Origin: CADEDH01 sp039201605
GTDB taxonomy: Bacteria > Actinomycetota > Acidimicrobiia > Acidimicrobiales > SZUA-35
NCBI GenBank assembly: GCA_039201605.1
Contig: JBCCRO010000018.1
Location: 37,710 to 101,709 of the forward strand
DNA length: 64,000 nt
Reading direction: 5' to 3'
In this document: one piece after another, positions 41,414 to 49,635 of the stretch
Numbering within the stretch: the stretch's first letter is position 1
Layout: every line of letters begins with the position of its first letter
Notes under the pieces: model-generated
What the model was told of the DNA's origin: nothing
What the model saw: only the letters and a program-made list of their open reading frames with translations
Database searches by the model: none
Made by a program: the position numbers and the translations under genes

Positions 41414-42607
41414 ATGATCGACGTGACCGATGCCGACCTCGATTTCACCGCCGTCGAGGAGCGGATGCAGTGGTACATCGATCAGGAACTGGTGCCGTAC
41501 TGCTCGATGGCCGTGCTCAAGGGCACCGACATCGTGTACCTCCGCCATCTGGGCGGCGGCACGCCGGAGACGACGCTCACCGACGACTCGATCCTCCGCA
41601 TGCACTCCAGCACCAAGCTGGCCACCTCGGTGGTGGCGATGATGCTCCACGAGGAGGGCCGGTTCGGCCTGGACGACCCGGTGGCCGAGTACCTCCCCCT
41701 GTTCGCCGACCTCTCCGTGCTTCGCCCCGGGGCCACCTCGGCCGAGGACGTCGAGCCCGCCAACGAGCCGATCCTGATCCGACACCTGCTCAGCCACAGC
41801 GCGGGCCTGTCCTACGGCTTCGTCGACCCCACCTCGCTCATCGACCGGATCTACACCGAGGTGGGACTCAACCCGCTCACCGGCCGAGGCCTGACGCTGA
41901 CCTCGGTGGCCGACGGGGTGGCCGCCGTGCCCCTCGCCTACCAACCGGGCACCTCGTGGCGCTACAGCTTGGCCACCGACGTGGTGGCCAAGCTGATCGA
42001 GGTGCTGTGCGAGGCGAACTTCGGGACCGTGATGCGGGAGCGCCTCTTCGCCCCCCTCGGCATGGTCGACACCGACTTCCGGGTCGCTCCGGAGAACGCC
42101 GACCGGCTGAGCACGATGTTCAACCCGGCCGACCCCCTCGATCCGATGGTGCCCGGCCTGACCGCCCTCCCCCACGAACCGGCCCGCCCCGACCAACCGG
42201 CCTGGCAGTCCGGGGGCGGCGGGCTGTTCTCCACCCTCGTCGACTACCTCGCCTTCATCCGCATGGTGATCAACGGCGGCGAGTGGGAGGGTCGCCGCTA
42301 CCTGCGGGCCGAGACCCTGGAGCTGATGCGAAGCAACCACCTCGCCCCCGGGGTCGAGGTGGAGTTCCCGGTCTGGTCCATGCCCCACACCACCTTCGGC
42401 CTCGGCTTCGCCCGCAAGGACGCCCCCGGGCGCGGCGAACCCGACACCGCCGTCGACGAGTACCACTGGGGCGGCCTGGCCGGCACCCACTTCTGGATGG
42501 CACCGCGGGCCGAGCTCACCGGGGTGTGCATCACCCAGAGGATGCCGGGCTTCTTCCACCCCTTCAGTCGGGACTTCAAACGCCTCGTCTACGACATCGC
42601 CGGCTGA
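41414..42607 (+). CDS. Serine hydrolase of the beta-lactamase/esterase (S12, EstB-like) family
   Basis: The 397-residue protein has the Ser65-x2-Lys68 nucleophile pair in HSSTKLATS, a Tyr motif in WRYSLATDV, and HWGGLAGTHFW as the third (HxG) element. LLSHSAGLSYGF and WQSGGGGLFSTLVDYLAFIRM are standard for the family. No signal peptide is present, so it is probably a cytoplasmic esterase rather than a drug-resistance enzyme. GGGAGAGAACCGC precedes the ATG. Confidence 0.92.
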   Translation: MIDVTDADLDFTAVEERMQWYIDQELVPYCSMAVLKGTDIVYLRHLGGGTPETTLTDDSILRMHSSTKLATSVVAMMLHEEGRFGLDDPVAEYLPLFADLSVLRPGATSAEDVEPANEPILIRHLLSHSAGLSYGFVDPTSLIDRIYTEVGLNPLTGRGLTLTSVADGVAAVPLAYQPGTSWRYSLATDVVAKLIEVLCEANFGTVMRERLFAPLGMVDTDFRVAPENADRLSTMFNPADPLDPMVPGLTALPHEPARPDQPAWQSGGGGLFSTLVDYLAFIRMVINGGEWEGRRYLRAETLELMRSNHLAPGVEVEFPVWSMPHTTFGLGFARKDAPGRGEPDTAVDEYHWGGLAGTHFWMAPRAELTGVCITQRMPGFFHPFSRDFKRLVYDIAG

Positions 42608-42682
42608 GGTGAAACACCGAGGTTCTCCACTTGTTCAGATCCGTCGCGAATGATTCGACGGCAAAACGGTGTTGACTATCCC

Positions 42683-44167
42683 ATGCGCAAGCCACTGTTC
42701 GCGTCCGCTCTCGCCCTGCTCCTGGTGCTGAGCGCCTGTTCCGCCGCCGACGACGCCGCCGACACCGACGACGAGGCTTCGGCCTCATCGGCCTCCGGGG
42801 TCGACGAGGCCGCCACCGAAGAGGGCGACGGGGACGACGGCGAGGACGAGACCGCCACCACCGAGCCACCGGAACCGATCGAGCCCGTGGACTACGGCGA
42901 CCCGCCCCCGATCCCCGACGGCCCGCTGTCCGAGGAGGTGACCACGGCGGTGGAGGACCTGCTCGGCCCGCGGCTGAGCGAGGGCATCATCGACCAGCAG
43001 TCCTTCGACGCCATCCGGGTGCTCGGCGAGTCGGAGGATCCCCGAGTGGCCTGGTGGCTGAGCGATCTGCTCCGCATCGCCCAGGATCCGACGCTGCGCG
43101 AACTGCTCGGCGGCTCCGCCGGCGATGTGCTCGGCATCAGCGTGACCGGCCTCGACGCCTGGGGCGACGTGACCAACCACCTGATCGCCTGGGACGTACC
43201 GGCCCCGCCCGACTACGTCCGCTACAAGCAGAACGTCTACCTGCTCCTCACGCAGTCGTGGGAGCCGTTCTTCACCGACGAGGACGCCGACATCGACTGG
43301 CGCTACGTCAGCTGGGGCGGCGTCGGCATCGACGACCGGCCCTACGACGAGACCGACGAGCGGTGCAACTGCATCCCGGCCGCCGACAACCCCGAGGTCA
43401 CCGATGTCGCCGGTGGCGACGCCTGGCTCGACGACGACACCGTCGTGTTCGGCCTGGAGATCGACGGCGAGGCCCGGGCCTACCCCCGCTCGATCATGGA
43501 GGTGCGGGAAATGGTCAACGACACCCTCGGTGGTCGTGACATCGGCATGCCCTATTGCACCCTGTGCGGCTCGGCCCAGGCCTACTTCACCGACGAGGTG
43601 CCCGACGGCGTCGATCGGCCGATCCTACGCACCTCCGGTCTGCTGATCCGGTCGAACAAGGTGATGTTCGACGTCAACACGTTCTCGGTGTTCGACACCT
43701 TCCTCGGCGACGCCGTGAGCGGCCCTCTGGCCGACGCCGGTGTGGTCCTCCCCCAGGCCGGTGTCATCACCACCACCTGGGGCCAGTGGAAGGAAGCCCA
43801 CCCCGACACCACGGTCCTGGCCGAGGAGCTGGCGCTGGGACGCCCCGACTCCGACCTCCGCAACACCCGGGACGCCAACGGTCCGATCTTCCCCATCGGC
43901 GACGTCGACCCCCGCCTCCCGATCCAGGAGGACGTCGTCGGTGTGGTCACCGAATCGGGTCAGGCCATCGCCTTCCAGGTGACGGCGGCCATCGATGCAC
44001 TGGAGGCCGGCGAGGAGGTCGGCTTCGAGGAGATCAGCCTGGAACTCGACGGCGGCGGCGTACGAGCGGTCGACGCCGACGGCAACGACGTCGGCGGCCA
44101 CCAGGCCTTCTGGTTCGCCTGGTCGCAGTTCCAGCCCGACACCCTGGTCTGGCCGATCGACGCCTGA
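42683..44167 (+). CDS. DUF3179 lipoprotein
   Basis: The 494-residue protein has a lipobox LVLSAC at about residue 18, then an acidic linker of Asp, Glu and Ser (about 22-70). The DUF3179 core follows: DDDTVVFGLEIDGEARAYPRSIMEVREMVNDTLGG, IGMPYCTLCGSAQAYF with two Cys, and LRTSGLLIRSNKVMFD. Cysteines in RCNCIPA may form a metal or disulfide site. The role of DUF3179 is not known. It is exported and membrane-anchored. It is convergent with the gene at 44260 across a strong hairpin. Confidence 0.88.
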   Translation: MRKPLFASALALLLVLSACSAADDAADTDDEASASSASGVDEAATEEGDGDDGEDETATTEPPEPIEPVDYGDPPPIPDGPLSEEVTTAVEDLLGPRLSEGIIDQQSFDAIRVLGESEDPRVAWWLSDLLRIAQDPTLRELLGGSAGDVLGISVTGLDAWGDVTNHLIAWDVPAPPDYVRYKQNVYLLLTQSWEPFFTDEDADIDWRYVSWGGVGIDDRPYDETDERCNCIPAADNPEVTDVAGGDAWLDDDTVVFGLEIDGEARAYPRSIMEVREMVNDTLGGRDIGMPYCTLCGSAQAYFTDEVPDGVDRPILRTSGLLIRSNKVMFDVNTFSVFDTFLGDAVSGPLADAGVVLPQAGVITTTWGQWKEAHPDTTVLAEELALGRPDSDLRNTRDANGPIFPIGDVDPRLPIQEDVVGVVTESGQAIAFQVTAAIDALEAGEEVGFEEISLELDGGGVRAVDADGNDVGGHQAFWFAWSQFQPDTLVWPIDA

Positions 44168-44179
44168 CCGGGGTCACAT

Positions 44180-44217
44180 CGTCGGGCCGTCGGACTCGCC
44201 CGTCCGGCGGCCCGACG
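44180..44217. terminator. Bidirectional terminator-like hairpin between convergent genes
   Basis: The outer arms 44180-44189 and 44208-44217 pair over 10 bp, and the inner CGGAC/GTCCG pair continues the stem, with a 6-nt loop. It lies in the gap of the converging genes ending at 44167 and 44260. There is no U-tract on either side. Confidence 0.65.
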
Positions 44218-44259
44218 TCCACCCGGCCGATCGGGGCGGCTGGAGCCCGGAAGCCGGGC

Positions 44260-44718
44260 TCAGCTCAGATCGAGGGCGTCGGCCACCCGGGCGAGCAGAT
44301 CGGCCTCGGGCTCGCTGACCCGCACCCGATGCTCGCGGGCGGCCTCGGCCACCGACCGGGCCACCTCGAGCACCCACCGGCGGTAACCCACCGACTCCTC
44401 GGTGGTGGCGGTGTCGCCGAGTACGGGCACCAGGCGGGTGCACACCTCGACCGCGGTGTCGGCCAGGTACTCGGGGGCCGACGAGCCGTACTCCTTCATC
44501 AGCTCCCTGACCTCGGTGGTGGTGGCGCCGTCGATCAGGCTCCGGGCCGGGTTGTCCTCCGCTCCGGCGGCGATCGAGGCGACCAGGGTTCGGGTCTCCC
44601 GAAGGCTCCCCACGAAGCCGCTGTCCTCGGCTCGGGCCACGGCGTAGCCAACGATCACGGGAGCCGAAGCGATCAGCTCCCACTCCTCGTTGGCGAAGTC
44701 GAACTGCGTGGTGGTCAT
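44260..44718 (-). CDS. Helical protein of unknown function
   Basis: The 152-residue protein is predicted all-helical and acidic: NEEWELIASAPVIVGYAVARAEDSGFVGSLRETRTLVAS then RSLIDGATTTEVRELMKEY and a long C-terminal helix VLEVARSVAEAAREHRVRVSE. I do not recognise the family. It has no signal or membrane segment. GAGGGGAAGGG lies about 15 bases before the ATG. It is the last gene before the PadR-ABC pair and may be independent. Confidence 0.75.
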   Translation of the reverse strand: MTTTQFDFANEEWELIASAPVIVGYAVARAEDSGFVGSLRETRTLVASIAAGAEDNPARSLIDGATTTEVRELMKEYGSSAPEYLADTAVEVCTRLVPVLGDTATTEESVGYRRWVLEVARSVAEAAREHRVRVSEPEADLLARVADALDLS

Positions 44719-44793
44719 CGGTAGGCGCCCTTCCCCTCGAATCGAGCACCGACGATACCGGGTCGGGCGACGGGGTGAGGAGCGCCCGGGTCC

Positions 44794-45759
44794 CTAGGCG
44801 GCCGAGGCCTCGTCGGAGGCGCCGACGATGTGGCGGACCAGCTGATCGGGATCGGTGTCGGCGATCTCGCTCTGATGCACCAGGCAGCCGTTGCGGAGCA
44901 CGGCCACCCGATCGGCCACGGTGAACACGTGATCGATGCTGTGGCTGGCGAACACCAGGCCCACCCCCCGTTGGCGGACGTGGTCCATCGCCACCTGGAG
45001 ACGGGCCACGCCCATCGGCGTCAGCCTCTTGGTCGGCTCGTCGAGCATCATCAGCTCGCACCCGGTCTGCAGCGCTCGGGCCATGGCCACGATGCAGCGA
45101 TCGGCGTGGTCGAGTTCGTTGATCGGCGTCCGGGTGTCGAGCGCGACCCCGAGCTGAGCCAGGGCCTGCTCGGCCCACCGCTGCTCCGCCTTGGCGTTGA
45201 GCACCCAGCCTCGTCCGCTGCCGCCCCCGATCGACAGGTTGGTGGCGATGTCGAGATCGGGGAACAGCTGCGATTCGGGGCGGACGAAGGCGATGCCGCC
45301 CCGGCCGGCGCTGCGCACGTCGACACCGCCGAAGGTGATGGTGCCGGCATCGGGCTGCTCGACACCGGCGATCAGGTTGATCAGCGTCGACTTCCCGGCA
45401 CCGTTGGCCCCGACGAGGGCCAGGATCGAGCCGGCGGGTACATCCAGGCTGATGGTGTCGAGGGCCCGGGTGCCGCCCAGGGTCTTGCTCACGTTGTCGA
45501 TGGTGAGCGCCTTGCCGAGGGTCACCCGCTCGACGGTGGCGGCGAACAGCGCTCCGACGGCGTAGTGCAGACCGGTCTCCTCGGGTAGGGACTGCAGCAT
45601 GGCGAGCTCACCCTGGAACTCGGAGCGGCGGTGGGTGTAGATCCGCCCGGCCAGCCCCACCATCAGGCGCGCCACTCGCTGCTGCCCCAGCTCCTGCGCC
45701 ACAGCCCCCCCGACCGCAGCCAGCAGCATGATCACGATGACGATCCTGACCGTCAACAT
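44794..45759 (-). CDS. ABC ATPase with N-terminal membrane helix and degenerate signature
   Basis: The 321-residue protein starts with a hydrophobic helix (about 4-22) and a linker of about 60 residues. A full nucleotide-binding domain follows: Walker A GANGAGKST, Q-loop FVRPESQ, Walker B LMMLDEPTKRL, switch His in FASHSIDH. Where LSGGQ should stand it reads NELDHADRCIV, so the signature is degenerate, as in the second domain of RbsA-type sugar ATPases. It begins directly after the PadR stop (TAG-ATG), in an operon divergent from the sugar importer, and could be its second ATPase or a regulator. This is inference. Confidence 0.85.
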   Translation of the reverse strand: MLTVRIVIVIMLLAAVGGAVAQELGQQRVARLMVGLAGRIYTHRRSEFQGELAMLQSLPEETGLHYAVGALFAATVERVTLGKALTIDNVSKTLGGTRALDTISLDVPAGSILALVGANGAGKSTLINLIAGVEQPDAGTITFGGVDVRSAGRGGIAFVRPESQLFPDLDIATNLSIGGGSGRGWVLNAKAEQRWAEQALAQLGVALDTRTPINELDHADRCIVAMARALQTGCELMMLDEPTKRLTPMGVARLQVAMDHVRQRGVGLVFASHSIDHVFTVADRVAVLRNGCLVHQSEIADTDPDQLVRHIVGASDEASAA

Positions 45760-46077
45760 CTAGAACCCCCAGTTCATCCGCTCCGATGCGGGAATCTGCT
45801 TCATCTCGAAGAACCGATCGAGGGCGGCCCTGGCCTCGGCGGTGCACTCGGTGTTGAACTCGTACACCTTCCGGGGCGGACGCCCGTTGACCGACGCTTC
45901 CATCGAGCCGCTGATCCAACCCAGCTTCTCGAACCGGCCCAGCACCGGATACAACGATCCCGACTTGATTCCCGTCGCCTGCATGAGCTCGTAGCCATAC
46001 CGGGGGGTGGCGGGGGACGTCAGGAACACATTGAGGACACCAGCGGCACTGGGCGATAGCAGTCGCACGACAAGCAT
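45760..46077 (-). CDS. PadR-family transcriptional regulator
   Basis: The 105-residue protein has the PadR winged-helix pattern: GVLNVFLTSPATPRYGYELMQATGIKSGSLYPVLGRFEKLGWISGSME, with RPPRKVYEFN as the wing. It is short, lacking most of the long C-terminal helix. The ATG at 46077 faces the divergent sugar-acid operon; the 132-bp gap holds a palindrome and repeats. It probably represses both operons. The downstream ABC gene is immediately adjacent. Confidence 0.9.
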   Translation of the reverse strand: MLVVRLLSPSAAGVLNVFLTSPATPRYGYELMQATGIKSGSLYPVLGRFEKLGWISGSMEASVNGRPPRKVYEFNTECTAEARAALDRFFEMKQIPASERMNWGF

Positions 46078-46086
46078 GTTAACAAA

Positions 46087-46130
46087 TTTCTCTACATGTG
46101 TTGACAACCTTTTCTCTACATATGTAGATT
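46087..46130. promoter_or_regulatory. Promoter/operator between PadR and the sugar-acid operon
   Basis: TTGACA at 46101-46106 and TAGATT at 46125-46130 form a plus-strand promoter with an 18-bp spacer. The perfect palindrome TCTACATATGTAGA (46115-46128) covers its -10. TTTCTCTACAT occurs at 46087-46097 and again at 46111-46121, 24 bp apart. These are good PadR operator candidates. The region is unusually A+T-rich for the window. Confidence 0.65.
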
Positions 46131-46209
46131 CCCTGCCTGTGACTGCGGTCACCGAGCCTCCGTCGGCCGACCAACCCGGTCGACGGATCACATCACAAGG
46201 GAGAACACC

Positions 46210-47340
46210 ATGACATCCACGAGTTTCCGGCCCCGGTGGCTGGCCCTCCTGCTGGCGCTGGTCCTCGTCGCCGCCGCCTGTGGCAGCGACGACGGCGACA
46301 CCGAGGCGGCCGATGACGGCTCCGCCAGCGAGACCGAGACAACCGAGGAAGCCGACACCGACGAGGAGGAGTCCTCCGACGACGAGGCCATGGCCGACGA
46401 CGGCGACGAGGACGCAGGTGTCGCCCCCGGTGACACGATCACCATCGGCTTCTCGGTCCAGAGCATCTCCCGCACCTTCTTCTCCGGCATGTTGGCCGGC
46501 ATCGAGGGGGCCGAAGCCGAGATGGAGGAGAAGTACGGGGTCAACATCAGCATCGTGACCACCACCGCCCAGGACGAGTCGTCGATCCAGGACGAGAACA
46601 CCGGTGACCTGATCGCCGCCGGGGTCGACGGGGTGATCTTCTCCCCGGTCAACTCCGGCGCCGCAACCTCGATGGTCGACCGCCTGATCGAGGCCGACAT
46701 CGACGTGGTGGCCGTGGCCAACCAGATCGGCGACGTCGAGACCTACGGCCGCAACACCATCTACCCCGGCACCGCCGGCTATGTCACCAACGACGACATC
46801 GCCATGGGGGCCAAGGCGGCGGAAGCGGCCGACGCCCTCGCCGCCGACGTGGACGGCACGGCGAACATCTTCATCCTCCAGGGCACCCAGGGTGCGGCCA
46901 ACGTGCCGCTGCGTCAGGACGGCTTCACCGAGCGCCTGGCCGAGCTGGGAACCGACTGGAACCAGCTCGACGCCCGCCCCGGCGACTTCTCGAACGTCGT
47001 GGCCGAGGAGACGTGCCAGAACGCCATCACCGCCTTCCCGGAGATGCACATCATCTACTCGATGTCGGATGAGATGACCGCCGGCTGCGTCCGGGCCCTG
47101 GAGTCGGCCGACCGACTCGACATCGGCATCGCCTCCATCGGCGGCAACGCCAAGGGCATCGAGCTGCTGGAGCAGGGCCTGATGCCGGCCACCGTCTGCC
47201 AGAAGCCGGGGACGATGGGCGCCACCGCTCTCGACTCCCTCCTCGACGCCATCGTCAACGGCAACGAGCGAGGCCTCGAGTTCTACGAGACCCCGGTGGT
47301 CACGCTCGACAACCTCGACGACTGCGTCCCCCAGTGGTGA
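46210..47340 (+). CDS. Sugar-type ABC transporter substrate-binding lipoprotein (RbsB-like)
   Basis: The 376-residue protein has the lipobox LVAAAC near residue 24, a 45-residue acidic linker and then a type I periplasmic-binding fold. Typical pieces are TITIGFSVQSISRTFFSGMLAGIEGAEAE, GVDGVIFSPVNS, DRLIEADIDVVAV and GNAKGIELLEQG. Such proteins bind a sugar or sugar acid. AGGGAGAACACC precedes the ATG. It is the first gene of the sugar-acid operon; given the enzymes downstream, an aldonate such as idonate or gluconate, or its lactone, is the likely ligand. Confidence 0.92.
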   Translation: MTSTSFRPRWLALLLALVLVAAACGSDDGDTEAADDGSASETETTEEADTDEEESSDDEAMADDGDEDAGVAPGDTITIGFSVQSISRTFFSGMLAGIEGAEAEMEEKYGVNISIVTTTAQDESSIQDENTGDLIAAGVDGVIFSPVNSGAATSMVDRLIEADIDVVAVANQIGDVETYGRNTIYPGTAGYVTNDDIAMGAKAAEAADALAADVDGTANIFILQGTQGAANVPLRQDGFTERLAELGTDWNQLDARPGDFSNVVAEETCQNAITAFPEMHIIYSMSDEMTAGCVRALESADRLDIGIASIGGNAKGIELLEQGLMPATVCQKPGTMGATALDSLLDAIVNGNERGLEFYETPVVTLDNLDDCVPQW

Positions 47341-47383
47341 TGCCGACCCCCTGACGGCGGAGGGCGACGCCCACCACGGCGGG

Positions 47384-47424
47384 CGGTGGGGGCGGACCAC
47401 GGTTTCATCGGTCCGCCCCCACCG
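47384..47424 (+). terminator. 15-bp intercistronic hairpin after the binding-protein gene
   Basis: The arms at 47384-47398 and 47410-47424 pair perfectly over 15 bp with an 11-nt loop. It lies 44 bp past the binding-protein stop and before the permease. It lacks a U-tract. It probably sets a higher level for the binding protein than for the membrane parts. Confidence 0.65.
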
Positions 47425-47507
47425 GCACCCCGCCGGGCGCCGGTCGCCCTACCCCCACTCAGCCCCGCACCGCCGACCTCGAAACGCACCATCACAAAGG
47501 AACTGAC

Positions 47508-48722
47508 GTGAGTGAAACCTCTGCGGTGGCCACCCCGGCCACCGAGTCACCGCCGAATATGCTCGGCCAGATCGAAACCGACGAACGAACCTGGTGGCAC
47601 CGCAATAGAGAGGCGTTCTCGCTGCGGTCGGCGGGGGCGGTGTACGCCCTCATCAGCCTGGTGACGTTCTTCACCATCCGGGCGGCCCAGGTCGACCGGC
47701 CCAACTACCTGTCGTCGGCCAACGTCGGCAACGTGCTGGAGCAGTCCTCGCTCATCGCCATCATGGCGGTGGGGATGACGGTGCTGCTGATCTCCGGCAA
47801 CTTCGACCTCTCGGTCGCCTCCAACGCCGCCATGAGTTCGATGGCGGCGGCCATGATGGTCGACACCCTCGGTCCCTTCGGCGCCGTCCTCTTCGGACTC
47901 GGCGTCGGCACCGTGGGCGGCCTGATCAACGGCCTCGTCCACTGGTACGTGGGGGTCAACTCCTTCATCGTGACCCTCGGGACGCTGACCGCCTTCCGGG
48001 GCATGGTGCTGTTCATGAACGACAGCCAGGAGAAGCTGATCACCCCCGAGCAGCACGACACGCTGGAGGCATGGGCCGGCGGCTTCATCGGCTCGATCGA
48101 GGTGGCCCTCATCGCCACCATCGGCCTCGCCGTCGCCGCCGCCATCGTCTTCCGCAACGGTCAGCAGTGGCTGGCGACCGGTCTGGCCGTGGCCACGGTG
48201 ATAGCCGCCGGGCTCACCGCCTTCACCGACTACTCGGTCCGGATCGCCCACAACACCTTCTTCCTCGCCATCCTGCTGCTCGTGGTGTGGTTCGTGCTGA
48301 AGTACACGGTCACCGGCCGGCGGCTCTACGCCACCGGCGGCAACATCGATGCGGCCCGGGCGGCCGGCATCGTGGTGGCCCGCTACCGCGTCGTGCCCTT
48401 CGTCCTCGTCGGCTTCTGCGCCGGCATGGCGGGTGTGATCAACCTCTCCCGGGTGGGTGCGGTGTCCCCCACCCTGCTCCAGGCTCGGGAGTTGGACGTG
48501 ATCGCCTCGGCCATCATCGGCGGGGTGGCCCTCACCGGCGGCTCGGGCAACGTGCTCAAGACCGTGGTCGGGGCGATCCTGCTGTTCGTCATGACCAACG
48601 GCTTCACCATCATCGGGCTATCCCCCGTGATCGCCGAGATCGCCATCGGCGTCCTGGTCGTCGTATCGGCCTCGCTCTACGTGGTCGCTGCCCGTCGGGC
48701 GGCGGCGGCCGGGAAGGTCTGA
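47508..48722 (+). CDS. Sugar-type ABC transporter permease (RbsC-like)
   Basis: The 404-residue protein has about ten membrane segments. The hallmark of the family is AGMAGVINLSRVGAVSPTLLQARELDVIASAIIGGVALTGGSGNVLKTVVGA. VGMTVLLISGNFDLSV and the loop GRRLYATGGNIDAARAAGI, which touches the ATPase, are also seen. The start is a GTG at 47508 behind AAAGGAACTGAC. It is followed by the ATPase after one base. It should form a homodimeric pore for the sugar-acid importer. Confidence 0.94.
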   Translation: MSETSAVATPATESPPNMLGQIETDERTWWHRNREAFSLRSAGAVYALISLVTFFTIRAAQVDRPNYLSSANVGNVLEQSSLIAIMAVGMTVLLISGNFDLSVASNAAMSSMAAAMMVDTLGPFGAVLFGLGVGTVGGLINGLVHWYVGVNSFIVTLGTLTAFRGMVLFMNDSQEKLITPEQHDTLEAWAGGFIGSIEVALIATIGLAVAAAIVFRNGQQWLATGLAVATVIAAGLTAFTDYSVRIAHNTFFLAILLLVVWFVLKYTVTGRRLYATGGNIDAARAAGIVVARYRVVPFVLVGFCAGMAGVINLSRVGAVSPTLLQARELDVIASAIIGGVALTGGSGNVLKTVVGAILLFVMTNGFTIIGLSPVIAEIAIGVLVVVSASLYVVAARRAAAAGKV

Positions 48723-48723
48723 C

Positions 48724-49503
48724 ATGTCGGACGTCGTACTCTCCGTCAACAACATCACCAAGCGCTTCGGCGCCGTCGAAGCCCTCGCCGACGTCTCGTT
48801 CGAGATCGAGGCGGGCTCCATCACCGGACTCATCGGCGACAACGGCGCCGGCAAGTCGACCATGGTCAAGATCATCTCCGGAATCATGGAGCCGAGCGAG
48901 GGCGAGCTGCTCCTCGGCGGCGAACGGCTCGAGCTGACCTCACCCCTCGACGCCCGCTCGGCCGGTATCGAGACCGTCCACCAGTCGCTGGCCCTCGTCG
49001 AGGAGTTCGACGTCGGCGAGAACTTCTACCTCGGACGGGAGATGTCGACCTGGGGCCCGATCCGGCTCTGCCAGACCAAGAAGATGGCCCGGCAGGCCGA
49101 GGAGTCGATGCGCAACCTCGGCATCAACCTCCCCGGCGGGGTGCGCCGCAAGGTGCGCTCGATGTCGGGCGGGCAGCGCCAGGCCGTCGCCATCGCCAGA
49201 GCCTCGTTCTGGCAGAGCCGTCTGCTGCTGCTCGACGAGCCGACGGCGGCCCTCGGCGTCCGGGAGTCGAACCAGGTCAACACCCTGGTCCGACGACTGG
49301 CAGAACAGGGCGCCGCCATCCTCCTGATCAGCCACAACATGGAGGACGTGGCCTCGCTGTGCAGCAAGGCCGTCGTCCTCCGACAGGGCCGTCGGGTCGG
49401 GCACCTCACCGGCGACTTCTCCGCCGAGGACTGCGTCGCCTACGTCACCGGCGCCCGATCCGACCTGACGGCCGACGCATCGACCGGGCTCCTCGACAGC
49501 TAG
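48724..49503 (+). CDS. Sugar ABC transporter ATP-binding protein, single domain
   Basis: The 259-residue ATPase has Walker A GDNGAGKST, the sugar-ATPase segment RSAGIETVHQSLALVEEFDVGENFYLG, signature RSMSGGQRQAV, Walker B LLLLDEPTAALGV and switch His in LISHNMEDV. It corresponds to only the first half of the usual two-domain RbsA/XylG proteins. A homodimer is possible; the degenerate ATPase at 44794 is another partner candidate. It starts one base after the permease stop and is followed by a large stem-loop. Confidence 0.93.
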   Translation: MSDVVLSVNNITKRFGAVEALADVSFEIEAGSITGLIGDNGAGKSTMVKIISGIMEPSEGELLLGGERLELTSPLDARSAGIETVHQSLALVEEFDVGENFYLGREMSTWGPIRLCQTKKMARQAEESMRNLGINLPGGVRRKVRSMSGGQRQAVAIARASFWQSRLLLLDEPTAALGVRESNQVNTLVRRLAEQGAAILLISHNMEDVASLCSKAVVLRQGRRVGHLTGDFSAEDCVAYVTGARSDLTADASTGLLDS

Positions 49504-49522
49504 CCCGTCCCCCAATCCACTG

Positions 49523-49595
49523 CGGGCACCCGCGGCCGTCGAGGCCCGGTACCTCTCCCCTCTCCACGCCGTGCCGACGGCCGAGCGGGTGCCCG
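49523..49595 (+). terminator. Large two-part stem-loop between importer and catabolic genes
   Basis: The outer arms 49523-49533 and 49585-49595 pair over 11 bp, and the inner arms 49534-49541 and 49575-49582 over 8 bp with a two-base bulge. The loop is 33 nt. It occupies most of the 132-bp gap between the ATPase and gnd, so it may separate expression of the importer and enzymes. Confidence 0.55.
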
Positions 49596-49635
49596 TGGTG
49601 CGTCCTTCCCGACCCCCATCGACGAGAGCGAGCGC

